Positions 55,557-63,570 of a DNA stretch of 64,000 bases are shown here, piece after piece. The notes beneath the pieces were generated by a model. That model did not search any database. It was not told the DNA's origin and saw only the letters and a list, made by a program, of their open reading frames with translations. Origin of the DNA: Marmoricola sp. URHB0036 (GTDB lineage: Bacteria; Actinomycetota; Actinomycetes; Propionibacteriales; Nocardioidaceae); the NCBI RefSeq assembly GCF_000426045.1, contig NZ_AUEP01000004.1, forward strand, positions 400,942-464,941, given 5' to 3'. The position numbers were made by a program, and so were the translations under genes. Position 1 is the first letter of the stretch; each line of letters starts with the position of its first letter.

Positions 55557-57416
55557 TCACCCCGTCAGCTGGTCGACGAAGCACCAGCGCCAGTCCTCGC
55601 CGGCCTCGGCCGAGCGCATCACCTCGTGGCCGGCCTCGGCGAAGTGGGCACTGGCGTGGCGCTCGGGTGAGGAGTCGCAGCAGGCGATGTGGCCGCAGAG
55701 CACGCACATCCGCAGGTGCACCCACTGGGTGCCCTGACGCACGCAGTCGCCGCACTCGCCGGGGGTGTCGGGGTCGACGGGCGGGCGCACCAGCCGCAGG
55801 TGCTCGCAGTCGCCCTCGAGGCTGACCACCTTCTGGCTGGCCCGCACCCGCTCGCGCTCCTCGGCGGAGTAGTCGAGCATCGACTCCTCGACGTCCAGCA
55901 TCGAGAGCACGTCGTCGACGACCTCGTGCGCGACGGTGCCGGTGTCGCGGATCTCCACCACCCGCTCGCGTTCGGCGTCGATCATCAGCTTGCGCCGTCG
56001 CGCGTAGATGTCGCTCGGCGTCTCGTCCTCGCTGGCACCGAGCCGTTCCCAGGCAGCGTTGTCACGGCGCAGCACCCGGTCGCGGATCTGTTCGCTGACG
56101 GCGTGCGGGTCGTCCTCCTCCAGCTCGTCGAGCTTCGCCAGCCCGGCCTGCCCCGCTTGGTGCAGCAGGTTGGCCCGGGCGAGCGCATCGGCGGCCGGGT
56201 CCGGCGAGGGCACCTTCAACCGGTGGGCCAGCCAGGGCAGCGACAACCCCTGGATGAACAGGGTCCCGGCGGTGACGGTGAACGCGATCAGGAGGAGTAC
56301 GTCGCGGTGCGGCGTGTGCAGCGGGATCACGAAGGCGGCCGCGAGCGTGACGACGCCGCGCATCCCCGCCCAGCCGAGCAGGAAGGTGTAGGTCCACGGC
56401 GGGACCTTTCCGCTCGCGTCCGGCCCAGGACGCACCAACAGGTAGCGGGCGAAGAACACCCAGACGACCCGGAGCACGATCACCCCGACCAGGGTGGAAC
56501 CGCAGACTGCCGCGATCCGGCCGAAGGTCATCTCGCCGCCCAGGGCGTCGCCGATGATCGAGCGCGCCTGCAGGCCGATCAGGAGGAAGACGCCACTCTC
56601 CAGCAGGAAGGCGATGCTGCGCCAGTTCATCCGCTCCGCGATCCGCGACTGGGCCGTCTGCAGGATCGGCGACTTGTGTGCGAGCAGCAGGCCGGCGACC
56701 ACGACGCTCACCACGCCGGAGGCGTTGATCTGCTCAGCCGTGACGTACGCCGCGAACGGGGTCAGGAAGCTCAGGCTGCTGTCGATCACCGGATCGGTGA
56801 CGTGCTTGCGGACGAAGCCGATGACGAAGAAGAAGACCAACCCGATCAGAATCCCGCCGCCTGCTGCCACCACGAAGTCGCGCCCGACGATGTACCAGGC
56901 GACGGTGGCCGTGATCGACGCGATCGCCGTGTTCAGGGCCACCAGAGCGGTCGCGTCGTTGAGCAGCGACTCGCCCTCGAGGATGGTGACGATCCGGCGC
57001 GGCAGGCCGATCCGTCGTCCGATGGCGGTGGCCGCGACAGCATCTGGCGGCGCCACGACCGCTCCGATCGCGAAGGCAGGCGCCCAGCCGAGATCCGGGA
57101 TGAGGGCGTGCACGACGACCGCGACCCCCACGGCGGTGAACGCGACCAGGCCGACCGACAGCAGCAGGATCGCCCTGCGGTTGGCGTTGAAGTCGACCAG
57201 CGAGGTCTGGATGGCGGCGGCGTACAGCAACGGCGGGAGGAGTCCGAACAGCACCACCTCGGGCTCGAGGGCGACGTCGGGCACGAACGGCAGGTAGGAG
57301 CCGACCACCCCGACCGCGATCAGGACGAGCGGCGACGGGAGGTCGAGCTTGGAGCAGACGCCCGCGACGACGATGACGGTCGCGACGATCCCGACCAGCG
57401 TGAGCACCAGATCCAT
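55557..57416 (-). CDS. Na+/H+ antiporter (CPA1) fused to a C-terminal UBP zinc finger
   Basis: 619 residues. The first 400 form a 12-13 helix CPA1 exchanger: FGLLPPLLYAAAIQTS, VVAPPDAVAATAIGRRIGLP and EGESLLNDATALVALN hold the ion-site acidic residues. A 130-residue cytoplasmic helical region follows. Residues about 533-619 match a ZnF-UBP domain: CEHL, CGDC, HLRMCVLCGHIACCDSSPERHASAHF and GHEVMRS give the Cys/His set. UBP fingers bind ubiquitin C-terminal Gly-Gly in eukaryotes; what one does here is unknown. ATG at 57416 chosen; GTG at 57422 is possible. Confidence 0.9.
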   Translation of the reverse strand: MDLVLTLVGIVATVIVVAGVCSKLDLPSPLVLIAVGVVGSYLPFVPDVALEPEVVLFGLLPPLLYAAAIQTSLVDFNANRRAILLLSVGLVAFTAVGVAVVVHALIPDLGWAPAFAIGAVVAPPDAVAATAIGRRIGLPRRIVTILEGESLLNDATALVALNTAIASITATVAWYIVGRDFVVAAGGGILIGLVFFFVIGFVRKHVTDPVIDSSLSFLTPFAAYVTAEQINASGVVSVVVAGLLLAHKSPILQTAQSRIAERMNWRSIAFLLESGVFLLIGLQARSIIGDALGGEMTFGRIAAVCGSTLVGVIVLRVVWVFFARYLLVRPGPDASGKVPPWTYTFLLGWAGMRGVVTLAAAFVIPLHTPHRDVLLLIAFTVTAGTLFIQGLSLPWLAHRLKVPSPDPAADALARANLLHQAGQAGLAKLDELEEDDPHAVSEQIRDRVLRRDNAAWERLGASEDETPSDIYARRRKLMIDAERERVVEIRDTGTVAHEVVDDVLSMLDVEESMLDYSAEERERVRASQKVVSLEGDCEHLRLVRPPVDPDTPGECGDCVRQGTQWVHLRMCVLCGHIACCDSSPERHASAHFAEAGHEVMRSAEAGEDWRWCFVDQLTG

Positions 57417-57466
57417 GCCCACATCATCGTCTGTTCCGGCTCGGGCATTCCCGCACGGTCAGTGGG

Positions 57467-59077
57467 TCAGTCCGCTAGTGCCCGTATCGCCCCGTCCAGC
57501 TCGCGCCGGTTGTCGCGGCGGATCACGGCCTCGACGACCTCGATGCCGCCGTTGGGGCTGGCCAGCGCGTGCTCCAGCTCGGCCCGGTCGGTCACCCGCC
57601 AGTGCGGCGTACGGGTGGCCGCGCACAGTGCCGCGAGGTCCACCCCGTGGGGAGTGCCGAACAGCTTGTCGTACGACGAGGCGTGCTCGGGCGCACCCTG
57701 TTCGAGGGTCGCGAAGATCGAGCCGCCGTCGTCGTTCGCGACCACGATGGTCAGGTCGGGCCGCGGCTCGTCCGGGCCGATCACGAGCGCGGTGGTGTCG
57801 TGCAGGAAGGTCACGTCGCCGACGTACGCGATCGCACGCGTGCTCCGTGGCCGTCCGAGCGTGGCCCCGATCGCCGACGAGATGGTGCCGTCGATGCCGG
57901 CCAGACCGCGGTTGGCCAGCACCATCCGCCGCTGGCCGACGGGGTGGGCAGTGGCCATCAGGTCGAGGTCGCGGATCGGGTTGCTCGCCCCGACGAACAG
58001 CAGTCCGCCCGGCGGGTTGGCGGCGTTGACGACCGCTGCGACGTCGTACGGCGTGAGGCCGGGCTGCTCGGCGACGAAGGCGTCGATACGCCGACCCAGT
58101 GACCGGTCGGCCTCGCGCCACTCCTCGAGCCAGGCCGGGTCGTCGGCGTCGGCCCGGACCGCGACGTGCTCGGAGGTGACCGGGGAGGGCCGGTCGGGCC
58201 AGCGCCCCTGCGCACGGACCGAGACCACCTCGACGTCCTTGCGCGCCAGCAGCCGCATCACCGGGCGCGACAGGGTCGGGTGCCCGAAGACCACCACCCG
58301 TTCGACCCGCGCGCCGAGGTCGGTGCCGAGCAGCAGCCGGTAGGTGCGGATCGGGTTCTTCCCCGTCCGCGACCCACTGCTCGGCTCGGCCAGCAACGGC
58401 CAGTTCGCCTGCTCCGCCAGCGTCCGCGCCGGTGGCCCCGAGTCGTCTCCCGCCACCACCACCGTCCGCGGTCCCAGCGCCAGCACGTCGACCTCGTCGT
58501 CGTCCGGATCCCGCCACCACGGATAGTCCCGAGTGATCGGACCCTCGACACGCCGATCCGAAGGGTCCGTTCGTTCGGGACTATCCGGCTCCGGGGTCAG
58601 CGGGTCGTCGAGCTGGCAGTTGAGGTGGATCGGGCCGCCGGGGAGCCAGGCGGCGGCCAGGGCGTCCGGGGAGGGTACGACGAGGTCGGCGAAGCTGGCT
58701 GCGTCGCCGAACAGGCGCACCTGGTCGGTGGTCTGGTTGGCGCCGGTGCCGCGGAGGCGGGCCGGGCGGTCGGCGGTGACCGCGACGAGGGGTACGCCGG
58801 CATGGGCCGCCTCGAGCACGGCCGGGTGCAGGTTGGCCGTCGCGGTCCCCGAGGTCGTCACCACTGCGACCGGCCGGCGCGAGCCCTTGGCCAGTCCGAG
58901 GGCCAGGAAGGCGGCGGTGCGCTCGTCGATGCGCGTGTGCAGCCGGACCCGCTCGTCGGCGAGCAGCGCGAAGGACAGGGGCGCGTTGCGCGACCCGGGG
59001 CACAGCACCGCGTCGGTCATCCCGCGCTCCACCAGCTGGTCGACCAGCCAGGTGGCGAGTTCCGTCGAGGCCGTCAC
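57467..59077 (-). CDS. menD: 2-succinyl-5-enolpyruvyl-6-hydroxy-3-cyclohexene-1-carboxylate synthase, with a repeat-derived insert
   Basis: 536 residues, ThDP-dependent. ELATWLVDQLVERGMTDAVLCPGSRNAPLS, HTRIDERTAAFLALGLAKG, TTSGTATANLHPAVLEA and GASNPIRDLDL with NRGLAGIDGTISSAIG are MenD signatures. Joins isochorismate and 2-oxoglutarate. Residues 164-186 (PDSPERTDPSDRR and onward to RDYP) are coded by a 66-bp palindromic element, in the variable linker after the first domain. GTG start overlapping the menC stop by four bases. Confidence 0.94.
   Translation of the reverse strand: MTASTELATWLVDQLVERGMTDAVLCPGSRNAPLSFALLADERVRLHTRIDERTAAFLALGLAKGSRRPVAVVTTSGTATANLHPAVLEAAHAGVPLVAVTADRPARLRGTGANQTTDQVRLFGDAASFADLVVPSPDALAAAWLPGGPIHLNCQLDDPLTPEPDSPERTDPSDRRVEGPITRDYPWWRDPDDDEVDVLALGPRTVVVAGDDSGPPARTLAEQANWPLLAEPSSGSRTGKNPIRTYRLLLGTDLGARVERVVVFGHPTLSRPVMRLLARKDVEVVSVRAQGRWPDRPSPVTSEHVAVRADADDPAWLEEWREADRSLGRRIDAFVAEQPGLTPYDVAAVVNAANPPGGLLFVGASNPIRDLDLMATAHPVGQRRMVLANRGLAGIDGTISSAIGATLGRPRSTRAIAYVGDVTFLHDTTALVIGPDEPRPDLTIVVANDDGGSIFATLEQGAPEHASSYDKLFGTPHGVDLAALCAATRTPHWRVTDRAELEHALASPNGGIEVVEAVIRRDNRRELDGAIRALAD
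58521..58586. repeat. GGATAGTCC-type palindromic element, copy 3, inside menD
   Basis: Outer arms GGATAGTCCCGA (58521-58532) and TCGGGACTATCC (58575-58586) are perfect. An inner hairpin CGGACCCT / AGGGTCCG (58538-58545 and 58562-58569) is perfect as well. The element length, 66 bp, is a multiple of three and it is translated in menD. Confidence 0.85.
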
Positions 59078-60027
59078 GAGCGACGATCCTGCCGCACGGC
59101 CTCGACCTCGGCCATCCGGCGACGCCAGTGCTCCTCCCGCTCGGGGGAGGCGGCCAGCTGCTGCAGTCGCGCGGCATCCACGGTCGGTCGGCGTACGGGC
59201 AGGGCCCCGTCGACCGGTAGCAACGGGTCGGCCACCACGTCGTCGGTCAGGAGCTGCACGGTCGCCAGCCCGCACGCGTAGGGCAGCTCCGGCAGGGCCG
59301 CCGCCAGCGCGACCCCGGCCGCGATGCCGATGCTCGACTCGACCGCGCTGGAGACCACCACCGGCAGTCCGATGTCCTCGGCGATCCGCAGGCAGGCGCG
59401 TACGCCGCCCAGCGGCTGCACCTTCAGTACGGCGATGTCGGCCGCCTCGAGATCGCGCACCCGATAGGGATCCACCACCCGGCGGATCGACTCGTCCGCG
59501 GCGATCGGCACCGCGACACGACGCCGTACCACCGCCAGGTCCTCGACCGAGGCGACCGGCTGCTCGACATACTCCAGTCCCCCGGCCGCCCGCTCCAGCA
59601 CCGGGATCCGCGCGACCGCCTCGTCGACCGACCAGCCACCGTTGACGTCGATGCGGACCAGCCCGTCGGCACCGAGCGCGTCCCGGACCGCCTCGAGCCG
59701 CGCCTCGTCCTCGCCCGGTTGCTGACCGGCCTCGGCAACCTTGACCTTCGCCGTCCGGCAGCCGGCCGAGCCGAGCACGATCTCCCGAGCCTTCTCCGGC
59801 GAGCAGGCCGGCACGGTCACGTTCACCGGGACCGACCAGCGCAGCGGCTCGGGCCAGCCGACGTCGGCCGCCTCGCGCGCGCAGGCCAGCCAGGGCGCCG
59901 ACGTCGCGGCGTCGTACTCCAGGAACGGGCTGAACTCGCCCCACCCCGCCTCACCCTCCACCAGCGCGCCCTCGCGGAGGGTGAGTCCGCGGAAGCGGGT
60001 GCGCAGCGGGATCGAGAAAACCCTCAT
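59074..60027 (-). CDS. menC: o-Succinylbenzoate synthase
   Basis: 317 residues of the enolase superfamily. TAKVKVAEAG holds the catalytic KxK lysine, RIDVNGGWSVDEA the first metal Asp, EYVEQP and ADESIR the other ligands, and VLKVQPLGG the second lysine. Dehydrates SHCHC to o-succinylbenzoate. Overlaps menD and menE by four bases each. Confidence 0.94.
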   Translation of the reverse strand: MRVFSIPLRTRFRGLTLREGALVEGEAGWGEFSPFLEYDAATSAPWLACAREAADVGWPEPLRWSVPVNVTVPACSPEKAREIVLGSAGCRTAKVKVAEAGQQPGEDEARLEAVRDALGADGLVRIDVNGGWSVDEAVARIPVLERAAGGLEYVEQPVASVEDLAVVRRRVAVPIAADESIRRVVDPYRVRDLEAADIAVLKVQPLGGVRACLRIAEDIGLPVVVSSAVESSIGIAAGVALAAALPELPYACGLATVQLLTDDVVADPLLPVDGALPVRRPTVDAARLQQLAASPEREEHWRRRMAEVEAVRQDRRS

Positions 60028-61010
60028 GCCAGGTCCCGCAGCAGCAGCCGGTGCACCTTGCCGTTGGACAGCAGCGGCAGGTCGGGAAGGGTGACGACCT
60101 GTCGGGGCGCCCACTCGCGCGGGAGCTCCAGCGACACGTAGTCACGCAGGTCGTCGAGCGCGACGTCGCCGACCACGAAGGCGACCACTCGCTGCCCCCA
60201 CTCGTCGTCGGGTACGCCGAGCACCTCGACCGCCTCGACGCCCGGGTGCCCCCGGAGCCGCGCGGCCAAGGCCTGGGCCGGCACCTTCACACCCCCGCTG
60301 ATGATCACGTCGTCGGCCCGGCCGGTGACCCAGAGCCGACCGTCCCCGTCGAGGCGACCGAGGTCGCTGGTCCGGAACCAGCCGTCCTTCATCACGGCCG
60401 CGGTCCGGGAAGGCTCGTCCTCGTAGCCGTCGAACAGCACCGGCCCTCGCAGCTGCACCTCGCCCTCGTCGATGCGCACCTCGACGCCGGGCAGCGGCCG
60501 TCCGTCGTACACGCAGCCGCCGCAGGTCTCGCTCATCCCGTAGGTCTGCACGATCGTGACTCCTCGCCCCTCGGCCTCGCGGCGTAGGTCCGGCGCCAGC
60601 GGCCCGCCACCGACGAGCACTGCGTCGAACCGCGTGAGTGGCGCGGCGTCCGCGGCCAACGCCCGCACGAGCTGGGTCGGGACGAGCGAGACGTAGGATC
60701 GCGGGCCGCTCACGCTCTCGACGTCGTACGCCGGTTCGGTGCCCGCCACGACCGAGCGGTAGAGCACCTGCACGCCGGCGACGTACGACGGAGGCAGGTT
60801 CAGCACCCACTGGCCGGGACCACCCAACCGTTCCTGGGTGGCCAGCGCCGAGGCCCGCATCGCGACGCGCGAGAGGACCACACGCTTCGGCTGTCCCGTC
60901 GAGCCCGAGGTGGCGATGACGAGGGGTCCCGGGTCGGGTGCGGCGTCCCACTCACGCAGCAGGGCGAGGATCTCCTCGGCGCTGCCGGAGACGGGGCGCA
61001 GGCTGCTCAC
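60024..61010 (-). CDS. menE: o-Succinylbenzoate--CoA ligase
   Basis: 328 residues of the AMP-forming ligase family. VIATSGSTGQPKRVV is the P-loop, QTYGMSETCGG the adenylate motif, WFRTSDLGRLDGDG and GRADDVIISGG the hinge, and SNGKVHR the C-terminal lysine motif. Shorter at the N-terminus than the usual 450, as is common in actinobacteria. GTG start. Divergent from menA over 33 bp. Confidence 0.92.
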   Translation of the reverse strand: MSSLRPVSGSAEEILALLREWDAAPDPGPLVIATSGSTGQPKRVVLSRVAMRASALATQERLGGPGQWVLNLPPSYVAGVQVLYRSVVAGTEPAYDVESVSGPRSYVSLVPTQLVRALAADAAPLTRFDAVLVGGGPLAPDLRREAEGRGVTIVQTYGMSETCGGCVYDGRPLPGVEVRIDEGEVQLRGPVLFDGYEDEPSRTAAVMKDGWFRTSDLGRLDGDGRLWVTGRADDVIISGGVKVPAQALAARLRGHPGVEAVEVLGVPDDEWGQRVVAFVVGDVALDDLRDYVSLELPREWAPRQVVTLPDLPLLSNGKVHRLLLRDLA

Positions 61011-61043
61011 GCCCGCGAATCTAGCCCTGACACAATCCCCGCC

Positions 61044-61937
61044 ATGGCCACCCCCGCCCAATGGTTCGCCGGCGCGCGCCCGCGCACGCTGCCTGCCGCC
61101 ATCTCCCCCGTGCTGGCCGGGACCGGCGTCGCGGTGTGGGAGGAGGAGGCGGTCTGGTGGAAGGCGCTGCTCGCCCTGGTCGTCTCGCTGCTGCTCCAGG
61201 TCGGGGTCAACTACGCCAACGACTACTCCGACGGCGTCCGCGGCACCGACGACGCCCGCGTGGGTCCCATGCGGCTGGTCGGCAGCAAGGCGGCGACACC
61301 GCGAGCCGTGAAGACGGCCGCCTTCCTGTCGCTGGGCGGCGCCGGTCTCGTCGGCCTGGTGCTGGCCGCGACCACGGCCTGGTGGCTGGTCGGGGTCGGC
61401 TTGCTCTGCATCCTCGCGGCCTGGTTCTACACCGGCGGGTCGCGGCCCTACGGCTACATGGGCCTCGGCGAGGTGATGGTCTTCGTCTTCTTCGGCCTGG
61501 TCGCGGTGATCGGCACGACGTACGTCCAGACCCAGAGCTTCGAGCTCCCCGCGCTGTACGCCGGCATCGGGATCGGCGCCCTGGCCTGCGCCATCCTGGT
61601 CGCCAACAACCTGCGCGACATCCCGACCGACAAGCGCGCGGGCAAGCGGACCCTGGCCGTCGCCCTGGGTGACGACCGCACCCGCCACCTCTACGGCCTG
61701 CTGGTCGACCTCGCCGTCGTGGCCCTCATCGGAGTCGCGCTGACCACCTCCTGGTGGGTCCTGCTCGCCCTGGTCGCCGGCTGGCCGGCGGTCCGGGCCG
61801 TGACCATCGTGCTGGGCGACAAGGCCATCGGGGCCGACCTGATCCCGGTGCTCCAGCAGACCGGGATCGCCGAGCTGTTGTACGCCGCCGGGCTGTTCGC
61901 CGGGCTGACCATCAGCAACGTCATCTCGTCGGTGTGA
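61044..61937 (+). CDS. menA: 1,4-Dihydroxy-2-naphthoate polyprenyltransferase
   Basis: 297 residues, about nine membrane helices of the UbiA superfamily. NYANDYSDGVRGTD is the first Asp-rich site and NNLRDIPTDKRAGKRTLAV the second. Attaches the polyprenyl chain to DHNA at the membrane, giving demethylmenaquinone for MenG. Confidence 0.95.
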   Translation: MATPAQWFAGARPRTLPAAISPVLAGTGVAVWEEEAVWWKALLALVVSLLLQVGVNYANDYSDGVRGTDDARVGPMRLVGSKAATPRAVKTAAFLSLGGAGLVGLVLAATTAWWLVGVGLLCILAAWFYTGGSRPYGYMGLGEVMVFVFFGLVAVIGTTYVQTQSFELPALYAGIGIGALACAILVANNLRDIPTDKRAGKRTLAVALGDDRTRHLYGLLVDLAVVALIGVALTTSWWVLLALVAGWPAVRAVTIVLGDKAIGADLIPVLQQTGIAELLYAAGLFAGLTISNVISSV

Positions 61938-61966
61938 ACCAACCACCTCGATGACACACTGAGCGC

Positions 61967-62101
61967 ATGTGGTTCCTCATCCTGGTGATCATCGTGGGCG
62001 TGTGCGCGCTGGCGTACGTCAACCGAGTCACGCTGCTGTCCAAGATGCTCGGTCAGTCCGAGACCCGCATCGCGCGTCAGCTGAAGCGCAAGCGCTCCTA
62101 G
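61967..62101 (+). CDS. 44-residue membrane protein downstream of menA
   Basis: MWFLILVIIVGVCALAYVNR is one membrane helix followed by a basic, helical tail ending RQLKRKRS. It begins 29 bp after menA on the same strand. The stop overlaps the PAP2-like gene stop from the other strand (CTAG). The clear membrane-plus-basic-tail design and codon use support a real small protein. Function unknown. Confidence 0.6.
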   Translation: MWFLILVIIVGVCALAYVNRVTLLSKMLGQSETRIARQLKRKRS

Positions 62102-62883
62102 CCCCGGGACCGCCACACCGCGCCGGCAGCCCACGCGGCGGCGTACCCCACCAGGACGCAGGCTCCGCCGGCCACCACGTCGAGCAGGAAGTGGTTGGCG
62201 GTCGCGATCACGACAGCCACCTGGATCGTGGGATAGGCGACGGCGGCCACCTTCCACTTGCCGCCGAAGCCCCACATCTGGATGCCGCACCACAGCGACC
62301 AGCCGAAGTGCAGCGAGGGCATCGCGGCGAACTGGTTGGTGGCGTCGCCGATCCCGCGAGGGGCAGATGCGGCGGCCCCCCACCACCCGTAGGCGGAGAA
62401 GTGCTGCAGGACGTCGACCGTGCCGAGTCCCGGCACCAGGCGGGGCGGGGCGGCTGGATACAGGGCGTAGCAGACCAGCCCGATGGCGGAGGCCACCACG
62501 AGTGCGACGTACCCCCGGACGTAGCGCCAGCCACCGCGCGCTCGCGAGACCAGCAGGACGATCGGCGTCATCGCGTAGTGCAGGACCGCGTAGTAGTAGC
62601 AGGCCGCGACCGCGAGTGGCACGACCGTGAGGAGCCAGTGGTTGAGCGGCAGCTCGAGGTGGCGGAACAGCGGGCCTTCGAGGGAGGCGATGTCGTGCGC
62701 GTGGCGCAGGGCCTCGGACCGGTCGTCTCCGTCGAGTCCGCGGACCCAGTTGTAGCCGACGGCGAGGACCACGAGCACCAGGAGCTCGACGTACTTCGGA
62801 CGCAGGCGGTGCCGCCGGACCGGGGCAACGGTCCGCTGTTCATCAAGCGTGCCGGCGGTGACGGCCGAGTCGAGCTGGGTCAC
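62098..62883 (-). CDS. PAP2-like / inositol phosphotransferase-type membrane protein
   Basis: 261 residues, about six membrane helices. MPSLHFGWSLW and NHFLLDVVAGG are the two halves of the PAP2 phosphatase active site (His and His-x3-Asp), in the AUR1-like order. Members transfer or remove phosphate groups of lipids such as phosphatidylinositol. GTG start overlaps the TetR gene stop (GTGA), so the two are coupled; the regulator may control it. Confidence 0.82.
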   Translation of the reverse strand: MTQLDSAVTAGTLDEQRTVAPVRRHRLRPKYVELLVLVVLAVGYNWVRGLDGDDRSEALRHAHDIASLEGPLFRHLELPLNHWLLTVVPLAVAACYYYAVLHYAMTPIVLLVSRARGGWRYVRGYVALVVASAIGLVCYALYPAAPPRLVPGLGTVDVLQHFSAYGWWGAAASAPRGIGDATNQFAAMPSLHFGWSLWCGIQMWGFGGKWKVAAVAYPTIQVAVVIATANHFLLDVVAGGACVLVGYAAAWAAGAVWRSRG

Positions 62884-63509
62884 TGCAGTCTCTCCACCGT
62901 GCTGCGCACGAGCTGGACGGCTCGACGCTCGACGTGCTCCTCGGACTTCGAGGTCCGCGCCCACTCGTCGAGGGCAGCGCGTACGGCGGCGGCACCGAGC
63001 GCCAGCACCATGGAGGCCTCGGTCTCGAGGTCGGCACCTTCCTTGAACTCGGGATGGGAGCCGAGGATCTCCGCGACGCTCGCGGTCAGCTGGTGCTTGC
63101 GGGCATGCAGCTGCGCGAACTGGCAGGTGAGGATCTCCGGGTGCCGGCGGATCACCTTGATGCGGTCGCGGTGGACCGCCGAGCCCGCCGGGGTGGCGAT
63201 GCCCATCACCGACACGACGAGCCGGATCACCAGCTCTACCAGGTCCTCGCCACGGGACGCGGCCTCGCTCAGCTCCTCGACGAGGTCCCGCTCGCCGGGA
63301 TCGGCGGGCTGGATCCCCAGGAGGGCGGAGTCCTTGCTGTCGAAGTAGTTGAAGAACGTGCGCGGCGAGACACCGGCCCGCTCACTGATCGCATCGATCG
63401 TCGCCGCATCGGGCCCGTCGCGGAGCACCAGCTCCACGGCCGCTGCCTGGATGCGCACGGAGGTCTCTGCACGCTTGCGGTCGCGCAGACCGGGACCTGG
63501 AGTTGGCAC
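62880..63509 (-). CDS. TetR family transcriptional regulator
   Basis: 209 residues from a GTG (VPTPGPGLRD); a TTG at 63542 is in frame. The helix-turn-helix is at about 15-65: RIQAAAVELVLRDG, IDAISERAGVSPRTFFNYFDSKD. The C-terminal ligand domain is all-helical. Likely controls its own gene and the coupled PAP2-like gene through the palindrome just upstream. Confidence 0.9.
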   Translation of the reverse strand: MPTPGPGLRDRKRAETSVRIQAAAVELVLRDGPDAATIDAISERAGVSPRTFFNYFDSKDSALLGIQPADPGERDLVEELSEAASRGEDLVELVIRLVVSVMGIATPAGSAVHRDRIKVIRRHPEILTCQFAQLHARKHQLTASVAEILGSHPEFKEGADLETEASMVLALGAAAVRAALDEWARTSKSEEHVERRAVQLVRSTVERLQ

Positions 63510-63545
63510 AGGACCACGGTAGCCAAAGGTGCACTCCTGCAAAAA

Positions 63546-63557
63546 TGCATTAATGCA
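63546..63557. promoter_or_regulatory. Palindrome between TetR gene and transposase
   Basis: TGCATTAATGCA is a perfect 12-bp palindrome, with another TGCA-n4-TGCA pair nearby (TGCAGGAGTGCA on the minus strand). It is 36 bp upstream of the TetR start and AT-rich, fitting an autoregulatory operator or promoter. It could instead be part of the insertion sequence end. Confidence 0.4.
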
Positions 63558-63570
63558 CGACTATCGGCGC

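Noticed and set aside
55689..58343. 884-codon plus-strand frame opposite the antiporter and menD
   Set aside because: Covers two unmistakable minus-strand genes and shows only low-complexity residues.
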